DNA of 64,000 bases from the NCBI RefSeq assembly GCF_900102265.1, contig NZ_FNBH01000001.1, positions 1,426,001-1,490,000 of the forward strand, read 5' to 3'. This stretch comes from Epilithonimonas hungarica. GTDB taxonomy: Bacteria > Bacteroidota > Bacteroidia > Flavobacteriales > Weeksellaceae. The notes under the pieces are model-generated. The model had not been told where the DNA came from. It made no database searches and worked only from the letters and a program-made list of their open reading frames with translations. The first letter of the stretch is position 1, and each line of letters begins with the position of its first letter. Below are positions 25,067 to 32,703 of the stretch, piece by piece. Both the position numbers and the translations under genes were made by a program.

Positions 25067-25654
25067 ATGTCGGAATTAAAGAAAATCAGAGAAAAACAAA
25101 ATCTAACTCAGGAAGAATTGGCTGAGAGATCCGGGCTTTCCGTGAGAACAATCCAAAGAATCGAAGCTGGAACAGAACCAAAAGGTTATACTTTGAAAAC
25201 TTTGGCCTCCAGTCTTGATGTTTCAGAAAATGATTTATTAGCTCCAGATGATCCGGTAGAAGGATCTGTTGCAGATATATCAATTGTTGAACAACCAATT
25301 TCAATAATAGAAAATGAACCAATTGAAAATCTCGGTTTAATTAAAATAATCAATCTTTCTTCGCTTCCGTTATGTTGGTTTCCGATTGCCAATTTTCTCC
25401 CACCTTTGTTGATAATGCTGATTTCAAAACACAGATCTCCAATCATCAAACAGATTATTTCGCTTCAGGTCATTCTGGCGATTATTGCCCCGATTATCTT
25501 TTTTCTTGTTGCTTTTTTAAAGCTTGGAAGTGAGTCTGTAATGGTGACGATGATTTCATTGGTCCTGGCAAATGTCTATATTATCCTTAGAAACGCTTAC
25601 GAGTTAGATAAAAAACAAAGTCTTTATTATAAATTGAATTTCAGTATTTTATAG
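25067..25654 (+). CDS. XRE-family regulator with C-terminal membrane helices
   Basis: A 195-aa protein. The Cro/C1-type HTH occupies residues 3-60 (LTQEELAERSGLSVRTIQRIE is its core, split around residue 20). After a linker of about 30 residues come three or four hydrophobic helices (about 90-115, 128-152, 157-175). This tethers the DNA-binding domain to the inner membrane, so the tail may sense an envelope signal. I start at the ATG at 25067 because it opens the HTH directly and lies 19 nt after a consensus -7 box; an upstream TTG at 25052 would add five hydrophobic residues. A 12-bp palindrome sits just upstream. The serine hydrolase gene follows by about 90 nt. Confidence 0.85.
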   Translation: MSELKKIREKQNLTQEELAERSGLSVRTIQRIEAGTEPKGYTLKTLASSLDVSENDLLAPDDPVEGSVADISIVEQPISIIENEPIENLGLIKIINLSSLPLCWFPIANFLPPLLIMLISKHRSPIIKQIISLQVILAIIAPIIFFLVAFLKLGSESVMVTMISLVLANVYIILRNAYELDKKQSLYYKLNFSIL

Positions 25655-25741
25655 ATCTGTCGGGAAGTTGTCGGGTTTTTGTCGGGCTGTTTTTTTGAAT
25701 TAAAATCAATTAATTCTGAACCTTTGTCAAAAATTAAAACA

Positions 25742-27208
25742 ATGACAAAACAACTCGGGATCATCGTCCTAATTCTATTATTCTCTGTCGAAAATCTTAC
25801 TGCCCAAATCGATAAAAGGTCACCTTTGTTTCTGGAACTCAAAAAACAGGACAGCATTTTCTTCGAACGTGGTTTCAACCTTTGTGATATCGCTTACTTG
25901 GAAAAGTCGGTGGATGATAATCTGAAATTCTATCACGATAATGGTGGCTTTCAGGATAAAAAATTATTCTTGGAAAGAACAAAACAAAATATTTGTGGAA
26001 ATCCCAACCAAAAACCGATCCGGAAAGTTATTGAAAACAGCCTGGAAGTTTTCCCATTGTACAACAATGGAGAATTATACGGCGCCATCCAAACCGGAGA
26101 ACATCGTTTTTATACCCGTGAAAAAGGTAAAGAAGATGTATTGGGCGGTCAGGCAAAATTCACATCGGTCTGGACAAAGAAAAACGGAAATTGGTTAATG
26201 AGTGACGTTCTGAGCTATGACCACGGCGAAGCTAAGTTAGACGGAACCGATGACAGCATCGAACAATTTTTGAAGGATAATCATATTCCGACTTTAGGCT
26301 TGTGCGTGATTGAAGATGGAAAATTGACACAAATAAAAGTTTATGGAACATTGAATGGTAAAACTTCTGCATCTTATAATAGTCTTTTCAATGTCGCTTC
26401 TTTAACCAAGCCTGTAACGGCAATGACAGTTTTACGTTTGGTAAGTCTCGGTAAATGGAATCTTGATGAGCCGCTTTACAAATATTGGACAGACCCGGAT
26501 ATCGCGAAAGACGCAAGACATAAAAAACTGACAACAAGATTGATATTAAGTCACCAGACAGGTTTCCCAAATTGGCGATGGATGAATAAAGACAATAAAT
26601 TGACCTTCGAATTTGAACCGGGGACAAAATACCAATATTCAGGAGAGGGTTTTGAATATCTGAGAAAGGCCATCGAAAATAAATTTCATAAAAGCCTTGA
26701 AGAATTGGCCAAAGAACTCATTTTCCAACCACTTGGGATGAATGATACGAGCTACATCTGGAATGAGAAAAAGGATGCTGACAGAATTGTTATCGGTTTT
26801 GATGAGAATTTAAAGCCTTATGACATTGTAAAAAATAAAACGGTCAATGCAGCAGATGATTTGACCACGACCGTAGAAGATTACGGAAAATTTTTGGTGG
26901 CTGTGATGAATAATGTATTGCTTTCCAATCCAATTTTTGAAGCGATGAAGACCAAACAAGTTGACACTAAAAAAGATAAATTTTTCGGTCTTGGCTTTGA
27001 GATCTATGATTTGGGAAACGGTGAAACTGCTTTGTCACACGGCGGTTCCGACAAAGGTGTGAATACAATTGTTTTTCTTTTACCAAAAACCAAACAAGGC
27101 CTCATCATTTTTACCAATGTGAATGACGGTTATAAAATTTATGGTCCGCTTCTCAAAAAATATCTTGGAGATAAAGGTGAAAAAATAATTGAAATCGAAA
27201 CCAGGTAA
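25742..27208 (+). CDS. NTF2-like domain fused to a serine beta-lactamase-like hydrolase
   Basis: A 488-aa exported protein. A signal peptide (about 1-21) precedes a DUF4440/NTF2-like domain (about 25-160), then a class C beta-lactamase/D-alanyl-esterase fold (about 175-480). The catalytic SxxK motif reads SLTK within FNVASLTKPVTAM (about 219-231). The second motif reads YSGEGF where class C enzymes have YxN, and the third is HGGSDKG in place of KTG. These variants are usual in the penicillin-binding-protein-like esterase branch, so an antibiotic-degrading role should not be assumed. The ATG at 25742 gives a proper signal peptide; an in-frame start at 25679 would not. It may share a transcript with the XRE regulator gene. 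Confidence 0.85.
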   Translation: MTKQLGIIVLILLFSVENLTAQIDKRSPLFLELKKQDSIFFERGFNLCDIAYLEKSVDDNLKFYHDNGGFQDKKLFLERTKQNICGNPNQKPIRKVIENSLEVFPLYNNGELYGAIQTGEHRFYTREKGKEDVLGGQAKFTSVWTKKNGNWLMSDVLSYDHGEAKLDGTDDSIEQFLKDNHIPTLGLCVIEDGKLTQIKVYGTLNGKTSASYNSLFNVASLTKPVTAMTVLRLVSLGKWNLDEPLYKYWTDPDIAKDARHKKLTTRLILSHQTGFPNWRWMNKDNKLTFEFEPGTKYQYSGEGFEYLRKAIENKFHKSLEELAKELIFQPLGMNDTSYIWNEKKDADRIVIGFDENLKPYDIVKNKTVNAADDLTTTVEDYGKFLVAVMNNVLLSNPIFEAMKTKQVDTKKDKFFGLGFEIYDLGNGETALSHGGSDKGVNTIVFLLPKTKQGLIIFTNVNDGYKIYGPLLKKYLGDKGEKIIEIETR

Positions 27209-27264
27209 ACCGACTTTTTGAAGTCTGAAAATGAATAAAACAGTTACAGTTAATAAATTTTAAA

Positions 27265-27283
27265 TGTAATTGTTTTTGTTACA
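27265..27283. promoter_or_regulatory. Candidate Rrf2 operator at its own promoter
   Basis: TGTAA-N9-TTACA, overlapping the -33 TTTG (27275-27278). With one mismatch the arms extend to 12 bp (TTTTAAATGTAA against TTTTAATTGTAA). The same motif with the same spacing occurs at 27738-27756. Confidence 0.65.
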
Positions 27284-27305
27284 ATTAAAATTTGTTCTAA
27301 ATTTG
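27275..27305 (+). promoter_or_regulatory. Promoter of the Rrf2 gene
   Basis: TTTG (27275-27278), exactly 19 nt, then TAAATTTG (27298-27305): a full Bacteroidota consensus promoter. The ATG follows after 4 nt, which predicts a leaderless or near-leaderless mRNA. Confidence 0.75.
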
Positions 27306-27309
27306 CACA

Positions 27310-27720
27310 ATGAACAACACAAGATTTGCAACCGCCATCCATATTTTGACGCTTCTTGCACAAAACGAGCAGGAATGGTTAACATCCGACTGGATTGCCG
27401 GAAGCGTAAACGTAAATCCTGTGATTGTCCGCAAAGAATTGATCAATCTGAAAAAATCAGGTTTGGTGGAAAGCCGGCAAGGAAAAGAAGGAGGTGTAAA
27501 AATTGCCAAAAATCCTGAACAGATCAATATTTCTGAAATTTATGAATCAGTAAAAAATACAGAAGTTCTAGGGAAGAAGAATCAAAATCCCAATCCGCTT
27601 TGTAGTGTTGGAAAAGACATTAACAAAAATCTGAGTCTTTTATTCAACGATACGGATGATCTGGTTCTCCAGTTTTTGAAAAAGAAGAAACTTTCAGATT
27701 TTAGTGATCAATTCAGGTAA
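27310..27720 (+). CDS. Rrf2 family transcriptional regulator
   Basis: A 136-aa winged-helix regulator of the Rrf2 family. The N-terminal HTH contains SDWIAGSVNVNPVIVRKELI (about 27-46) and the wing reads ESRQGKEGGVKIAK (about 57-70). There is no Fe-S cysteine triad. A single Cys in NPLCSVG (about 97-103) matches the position of the redox-active Cys in the YwnA/HypR-type thiol sensors, so oxidative or electrophile sensing is plausible (inference). The oxidoreductase gene follows by 59 nt. A shared inverted repeat lies before both genes, pointing to autoregulation and control of the neighbour. Confidence 0.88.
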   Translation: MNNTRFATAIHILTLLAQNEQEWLTSDWIAGSVNVNPVIVRKELINLKKSGLVESRQGKEGGVKIAKNPEQINISEIYESVKNTEVLGKKNQNPNPLCSVGKDINKNLSLLFNDTDDLVLQFLKKKKLSDFSDQFR

Positions 27721-27737
27721 AAATTTTTAATCCGAAA

Positions 27738-27756
27738 TGTAACAAAATATATTACA
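27738..27756. promoter_or_regulatory. Second candidate Rrf2 operator
   Basis: TGTAA-N9-TTACA in the 59-nt gap between the Rrf2 gene and the oxidoreductase gene, with the same half-sites and spacing as 27265-27283. Confidence 0.6.
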
Positions 27757-27779
27757 ATTAATTAAAATTTATTATAATT

Positions 27780-28433
27780 ATGAACAAAAAAGTAGCAGTA
27801 ATCGGAGCAACAGGCTTCGTAGGAAAACAAGTGGTGAATGAATTGTCAAACAGAGGTTACGCTGTAAACGCCATTGCAAGAGACAGCTCAAAAGTAGAAA
27901 AGAAAGACAACGTCACAGCAACCAGTGCAGATGTGAACAATGTTGAAGAATTGGCAAAAGTTCTTGAAGGAAGTGATGCTGTAATCAATACCTTCAACGC
28001 AGGCTGGACAAACCCAAATCTTTATGATGACTTTTTGAATGGTTCCAAAAACATCGAAAAAGCAGTTGAAAAATCTGGTGTTAAGAGATTCATTACCGTT
28101 GGCGGTGCAGGAAGTTTGTTCATCGATGGAAACCAATTGGTAGATGGCCCCGATTTTCCAGCAGATATCAAGCCTGGAGCAACAGCTGCCAGAGACTATC
28201 TGAACGAAATCAGAAAGAATGAGACTTTGGATTGGACTTTCTTTTCTCCCGCAATCGAGATGCATCCTGGAACAGCTGGTATAAGAAAAGGGACTTACAG
28301 AACGGCTTTGGAAAATCCGGTTTTTAATGAAGAGGGAAGAAGCATTCTTTCTGTGGAAGATGTTGCTGTGGCTTTGGTGGACGAATTGGAACAAAACAGA
28401 TTCGTCAGACAACGTTTTACGGCAGCTTATTAA
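27780..28433 (+). CDS. NAD(P)-binding oxidoreductase (YwnB/SDR-atypical family)
   Basis: A 217-aa Rossmann-fold protein. The dinucleotide-binding motif GATGFVG (9-15) follows the first beta strand, and a second segment reads DAVINTFNAGW (about 69-79). It belongs to the atypical short-chain dehydrogenase group with NAD(P)H-binding members such as YwnB, which in Bacillus also sits beside an Rrf2 regulator. The substrate is unknown; a role in quinone or electrophile detoxification is inference. A strong hairpin terminator ends the unit. Confidence 0.85.
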   Translation: MNKKVAVIGATGFVGKQVVNELSNRGYAVNAIARDSSKVEKKDNVTATSADVNNVEELAKVLEGSDAVINTFNAGWTNPNLYDDFLNGSKNIEKAVEKSGVKRFITVGGAGSLFIDGNQLVDGPDFPADIKPGATAARDYLNEIRKNETLDWTFFSPAIEMHPGTAGIRKGTYRTALENPVFNEEGRSILSVEDVAVALVDELEQNRFVRQRFTAAY

Positions 28434-28456
28434 AACTCGATTTTTATATGTAAGCG

Positions 28457-28487
28457 AAACCCTTTCAAAATTTTGAAAGGGTTTTTT
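28457..28487 (+). terminator. Terminator after oxidoreductase gene
   Basis: AAACCCTTTCAAAATTTTGA and complement form a 14-bp stem followed by six T. Confidence 0.85.
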
Positions 28488-28527
28488 ATGTTTTTTAATC
28501 TAAAGTCTGATGTCTAATATCTAGAAT

Positions 28528-29871
28528 CTATTTCTCATAAACCAAATAGCCATAAGCAGGAAGACTTACATCCGAGCCTTTTATGAACTCAGTTTTGCTA
28601 TTTGTAAATACATTTTTATAACCTCCTGTCGAATTGTCATCTTCCAGTTTGAAATTAACAGAATCTTTGGTTGTATTAATAATAACCAGAACCTCACGCT
28701 CTCCATTTTTTCTAAGATATGCTAAGATCTTATCATTAGCGGTGGTGTTGATCCAAAAGGTCGTAACAGCTGGGTCGCCACCTCTTAATGCAGGATTTTC
28801 AGATTTCAAAGCGAATAAGGTTTTGTAGAAATCTTCCAATTCATATTTTCCATTCCAAGGAATCGGGTCTTTTTCGAAGAACTCCAGACGCTTGGTTTTC
28901 ATAGGTAATTCCTGACCGTTGTAGAGTAGAGGAACGCCATTCCAAGTAGCAGAAAAAACAGCTAAAGCCGGTGCGAAATCTCCATATTTCTCATATTCTG
29001 TTCCGTTCCATGAGTTTTCGTCGTGATTGCTCGTAAACCAAGCTCTCATAGAATTATCTCCAATCTTGGAATATTGTTCCAAGAGGTTTTTGAGGTCAGA
29101 AAGCGGAAGATTTTTCTTGTAAAAATCCTCAGAAAGGTGCATCCATTTCCAGCTGTAACTTGCATCGAAAACTTTTCCATAATCCGGATTTTCCAACTCA
29201 TCGAATTCTCCTAAGAAGAAAAGTGGCTTCAGTTTTTCAACTTCCGGTCTTGCCTGCTGCCAGAAATCAACTTCTACCCAGCTTGCCAGGTCACAACGGA
29301 ATCCATCGATGTTGGTTTCTTTTACCCAATATTTCATCGCCTCTATCATCGCCAGACGCATTTCTTTATTAGAATAATCCAACTCGATGATATCATCCAT
29401 TCCACTGGCTTTGTGGAAGCTTCCATCTGCATCTTTCTGGTAATATTCCGGATGCGTTTTTGTCCAGACGTGGTCCCAACCTGTGTGATTTGCAACCCAG
29501 TCAATAATCACTTTGAATCCCATTTTGTGAGCTTCATTTACCAAATGTTTGAAGTTTTCCAATGTCCCGAACTCCGGATTGATGCTCGTATAATCATAAG
29601 CAGCATATTGGCTTCCCAAGCTTCCTTTCTTGTTGAGCTGGGCAATTGGTGTGATTGGCATGAACCACAGTGTTTCTACACCCATTTTTTTAAGTCTCGG
29701 AAGCTCTTTTTCGAAAGCTGCAAAAGTTCCTTCAGGAGTGTATTGTCTTACGTTAACTTCATAGATGTTGGTGGTGCGTTTCCATTCTTGTGGTAGTTCC
29801 ATTGTATGATTCTGGGTTTTACAGGATAATAATAATGCGGCGATTGCCGGTAAAAGAATCAGTTTTTTCAT
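28528..29871 (-). CDS. Alpha-amylase family (GH13) lipoprotein
   Basis: A 447-aa GH13 glycoside hydrolase with a lipoprotein signal (lipobox LLSC, Cys17). The (beta/alpha)8 barrel shows conserved region I (DWVANH, 124-129), region II (GFRCDLA with nucleophile Asp194), region III (FFLGEFDE with acid/base Glu222) and region IV (FTSNHDEN with Asp284). A short C-terminal beta domain follows (about 370-447). It lacks the long loops of branching enzymes, so it should hydrolyse alpha-1,4-glucans or maltodextrins at the cell surface or in the periplasm. It is monocistronic and about 30 kb from the glycogen genes. Confidence 0.9.
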   Translation of the reverse strand: MKKLILLPAIAALLLSCKTQNHTMELPQEWKRTTNIYEVNVRQYTPEGTFAAFEKELPRLKKMGVETLWFMPITPIAQLNKKGSLGSQYAAYDYTSINPEFGTLENFKHLVNEAHKMGFKVIIDWVANHTGWDHVWTKTHPEYYQKDADGSFHKASGMDDIIELDYSNKEMRLAMIEAMKYWVKETNIDGFRCDLASWVEVDFWQQARPEVEKLKPLFFLGEFDELENPDYGKVFDASYSWKWMHLSEDFYKKNLPLSDLKNLLEQYSKIGDNSMRAWFTSNHDENSWNGTEYEKYGDFAPALAVFSATWNGVPLLYNGQELPMKTKRLEFFEKDPIPWNGKYELEDFYKTLFALKSENPALRGGDPAVTTFWINTTANDKILAYLRKNGEREVLVIINTTKDSVNFKLEDDNSTGGYKNVFTNSKTEFIKGSDVSLPAYGYLVYEK

Positions 29872-29935
29872 TATAAAAAAAATTTCTCTTGAATTTGTAA
29901 ATCTTATAGTCTATTTTGTAAATGTAATGAAAATA

Positions 29936-29960
29936 AAAAAGCCCGAAAAATTCGGGCTTG
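29936..29960 (-). terminator. Terminator after 29983
   Basis: AAGCCCGAA/TTCGGGCTT with a 3-nt loop and an A-run on the plus strand, which is a T-run on the minus strand. Confidence 0.8.
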
Positions 29961-29982
29961 TTAATATTTTATAAAACTAGGA

Positions 29983-30567
29983 TCAATCTTCATCATCATC
30001 TTCGAAGATATCGTTGTATCCTTCATCTTCTTCGTCATCATTATAATCGTCATCTTCATCTTCGAAGCTTGTTTCTTTGAATTCTGCATCGAAATCTCCA
30101 AAATCATCATCCATAAATATGGCCGATCTTTTGGAAGATTTACCATTATCACTTCCGTTTTTGCTTGGCGCTTTCAATGGCACATTCCCGAATCTGTAAA
30201 CTGTAAGTGGATAATTGACTGCAGTCTTTTCATCTACGATCTCCAATAATTCGCAGAAAAATTCCCAAAGTTCTATAAACCCATACTGGAATCTCATTTT
30301 GCTCCCAACAGTGGGGAAACCTTCCGGCAAATAGATGTCTGACATTATTTCGCCATCGCCATCATCACTCATATCTTCCAGAGGAATAGCATTTCCTTCA
30401 TTCCATTCATCATCAGAAAAATAAAAAGAAGACAACTCCTCACCCGGTAGATTGAAGGCACTTTTTATACCCAGATGCAGATTCCAAAGTGTTTGCTTTT
30501 CTTTGACCTCGATGTCTCGGAAGATTGTCTCTTTGGCGTCTAGAATTACTCTTACCTTATAAACCAT
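29983..30567 (-). CDS. pRiA4b ORF-3-like (TnpR-passenger family) protein
   Basis: A 194-aa soluble protein. Its first 130 residues resemble the plasmid pRiA4b ORF-3 family (MVYKVRVIL, then TLWNLHLGIKSAFN and FYFSDDEW). The last 50 residues are extremely acidic, almost all Asp/Glu. Members are common in flavobacterial chromosomes as single genes without a transposon, and their role is not known. A TATATTTG -7 box lies on the minus strand near 30612-30619. It is followed by a terminator. Confidence 0.8.
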   Translation of the reverse strand: MVYKVRVILDAKETIFRDIEVKEKQTLWNLHLGIKSAFNLPGEELSSFYFSDDEWNEGNAIPLEDMSDDGDGEIMSDIYLPEGFPTVGSKMRFQYGFIELWEFFCELLEIVDEKTAVNYPLTVYRFGNVPLKAPSKNGSDNGKSSKRSAIFMDDDFGDFDAEFKETSFEDEDDDYNDDEEDEGYNDIFEDDDED

Positions 30568-30679
30568 TTTCGTTTTACTTTAAACTTTATATTACCTTGA
30601 TTAATGTTGCAAATATAAAACAAATGAAATTCCATAAAAGTTTATTGGAAATTTTTTTTCAAAAAAGTTTTTTTTAAAT

Positions 30680-31789
30680 TCAGCGCATCGGTTGATGTCT
30701 ATCGATGTATAAAAGCGGGTTTGTTCTTTTTGATTTTTCCAAGAAAGGTTTCGATAATTTGAATTTGAATTTTGTTCCGGAAAGATAAACGCTTTCTACG
30801 GAAATACTCTGCTTGTGGGCTTCCATAATGTGTTTCACAATTGCGAGACCAAGACCTGAACCGCCTTCTTTTCTGTTTCTACTGGATTCTACACGATAGA
30901 AACGTTCAAAGATTCTCGGTAGATTTTCTGGTTTGATTCCCATTCCGTTGTCTTCCACAGAGATATGTATGCTTTTCATTCCTTCTCTTGTTGAAACAAT
31001 GATCTGTGCTTCTTCTCGATTGGCGTATTTCACAGCATTAGAAATTAGATTGATCAAGACCTGAGAAATTCTTTGTTTGTCCGCAAACACAAAAAGCTGA
31101 GATTGTGTGGTCTGTAGCTGCATTGTCATAGAATGTTTTTCTGCATCCATTTCCAGAAGGTCAAAAACTTCCTGAATCAAATAATTAATATCAAAAGTAG
31201 AATATTTGAGCTCAATTTGTCCGGCTTCAAAACGATTGATCATATCCAGATCCTTTACGATATTAAGGAGTCTCTCAACAGACTTGTCAATTCTTTCAAG
31301 ATATTTGTCTCGTATGTTAAGGTCTTCCACACCACCTTCTCGTAATGTTTCTATATAACCTTGAATCGAGAATAATGGAGTTTTCAGTTCGTGGGAAACG
31401 TTTCCGATATATTCTTTCCGGTAGTCTTCCATTTCCTTCATCATATCGATCTCGGCATTTTTCTGATTCATCTCGTGAACTTTTTCGCCAAGTTCCTTGA
31501 ACCCAATATCTGTATCAAAATCGTGGATAATATCTTCAGGAAGAATATTTGTGATCCTCCTGATCTGATTCTTGCTATAAAAGCTGAATAGAAACTCTAA
31601 AACAAAATAGTTGAGAATGAATACAAACCATAAAGTAAATATCAGAAAATAATTGAAGTCCTTGGTTTTGAAATAGACATCATCCGTATAAAACTCGAAA
31701 AGCAAGACAACACCACCTACAACACCTACCAATAAGAATGATGCGGTAACAGATAACCAATTGATCTTTAAAGAATTCCTAAATCTCAT
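30680..31789 (-). CDS. Sensor histidine kinase (PhoR-like)
   Basis: A 369-aa membrane kinase with two closely spaced helices (about 10-32 and 47-70), a short extracytoplasmic loop, a HAMP-like linker and the HisKA domain. The phospho-acceptor His133 sits in GNVSHELKTPLF. The ATPase domain carries the N box (LINLISNAVKY), G1 (DNGMGI) and G2 (GGSGLGLAIVK). The response regulator gene lies directly upstream, as in PhoB/PhoR. The two genes are separated by a strong hairpin that starts inside the regulator stop region, and I see no good ribosome binding site before the ATG at 31789. Confidence 0.9.
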   Translation of the reverse strand: MRFRNSLKINWLSVTASFLLVGVVGGVVLLFEFYTDDVYFKTKDFNYFLIFTLWFVFILNYFVLEFLFSFYSKNQIRRITNILPEDIIHDFDTDIGFKELGEKVHEMNQKNAEIDMMKEMEDYRKEYIGNVSHELKTPLFSIQGYIETLREGGVEDLNIRDKYLERIDKSVERLLNIVKDLDMINRFEAGQIELKYSTFDINYLIQEVFDLLEMDAEKHSMTMQLQTTQSQLFVFADKQRISQVLINLISNAVKYANREEAQIIVSTREGMKSIHISVEDNGMGIKPENLPRIFERFYRVESSRNRKEGGSGLGLAIVKHIMEAHKQSISVESVYLSGTKFKFKLSKPFLEKSKRTNPLLYIDRHQPMR

Positions 31790-31792
31790 CTC

Positions 31793-31822
31793 AAAAAAAA
31801 GATTTTCTTTTTAGAAAATCTT
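31793..31822 (-). terminator. Intercistronic terminator or attenuator between regulator and kinase genes
   Basis: A perfect 10-bp stem AAGATTTTCT/AGAAAATCTT with a 4-nt loop, followed on the minus strand by eight T. It overlaps the stop codon of the regulator gene and ends 4 nt before the kinase start. Confidence 0.8.
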
Positions 31823-32498
31823 AAACTACTAATTTATAACCTATTCCTTTGAGGGTCTGTATCGTATTGATGCCGAGTTTTTCTCTTAATCTCCGGATGT
31901 GGACATCGATTGTCCTTTCTCCCACGATCACATCATTTCCCCAGACTTTTTCCAAGATCTCTTCTCTTTTGAAAACTTTCTCTGTGTTGGAAGCTAAAAG
32001 ATAAAGCAGATCGAACTCTTTCTTTGGTAGCAAAAACTCTTCCTTACCTTTCGATACTTTGAAATTATCTTTATCAATGATCAGGTCACCAAGTTCTATA
32101 TAATTTGAATTTTCCTGAGAATTAGCGCCCATCTGCAATAATGCAGCAACTTTTGAGACCAAAACTTTTGGCTTGATCAGTTTTACAATATAGTCATTGG
32201 CACCAGCCTGATAGCCTGCTAATTGAGAAAACTCCTCACTTCTTGCTGATAAAAATACGATCAAAGTTCTTTGTAATTCTTTGATCTTGCGAAGGTCCTG
32301 ACAAGTTTCGATCCCATCTTTTTCAGGCATCATCACATCAAGGAGAATAAGGTCTGGTAAGATCTCTTTTGCCTTTTCTATACCTTCGTTTCCGTTTCCG
32401 GCGGTAAAGACTTGATAACCTTCTTTTTCCAAATTATAAGAGATGATTTCCAGAATGTCCTGCTCATCATCAATTAAAAGGATTTTTTTACGATTCAT
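31821..32498 (-). CDS. OmpR/PhoB-family response regulator
   Basis: A 225-aa regulator with a receiver domain (1-120) and a winged-helix DNA-binding domain (about 130-225, ending in ERTIDVHIRRLREKLG and TLKGIGYKL). The acidic pocket (Asp10, Asp11) and phospho-acceptor Asp54 are present, as is Lys106. The residue after Lys106 is Leu107 where almost all receivers have the cis-Pro of the KP motif. The partner is the kinase downstream. A TAATTTTG -7 box lies on the minus strand near 32518-32525. Confidence 0.9.
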   Translation of the reverse strand: MNRKKILLIDDEQDILEIISYNLEKEGYQVFTAGNGNEGIEKAKEILPDLILLDVMMPEKDGIETCQDLRKIKELQRTLIVFLSARSEEFSQLAGYQAGANDYIVKLIKPKVLVSKVAALLQMGANSQENSNYIELGDLIIDKDNFKVSKGKEEFLLPKKEFDLLYLLASNTEKVFKREEILEKVWGNDVIVGERTIDVHIRRLREKLGINTIQTLKGIGYKLVV

Positions 32499-32703
32499 TT
32501 CGATTTATTAATTATCCCAAAATTAAAAAAAAATGAACTCTGTATCACTAAATGTTTAAAGTTCACACAAATTTAACATTTACAAAATAAAAAAGTTACG
32601 TTTTAAAAGAATTTTTGACATCAATATTTATCTATTTTTATAAGGTAAAATCGTTTTATTTTTTGAGGAAATTAAGTTAAATTTGCACTTCACGTTTCAG
32701 ATT

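Noticed and set aside
25742-27208. Antibiotic-resistance beta-lactamase
   Set aside because: The motifs are of the esterase/penicillin-binding-like branch (YSG, HGG) and it is fused to an NTF2-like domain, so resistance cannot be claimed.
29961-30152. Met/Lys-rich minus-strand frame
   Set aside because: Frame-shifted reading of the Asp/Glu repeat tail of the pRiA4b-like gene.
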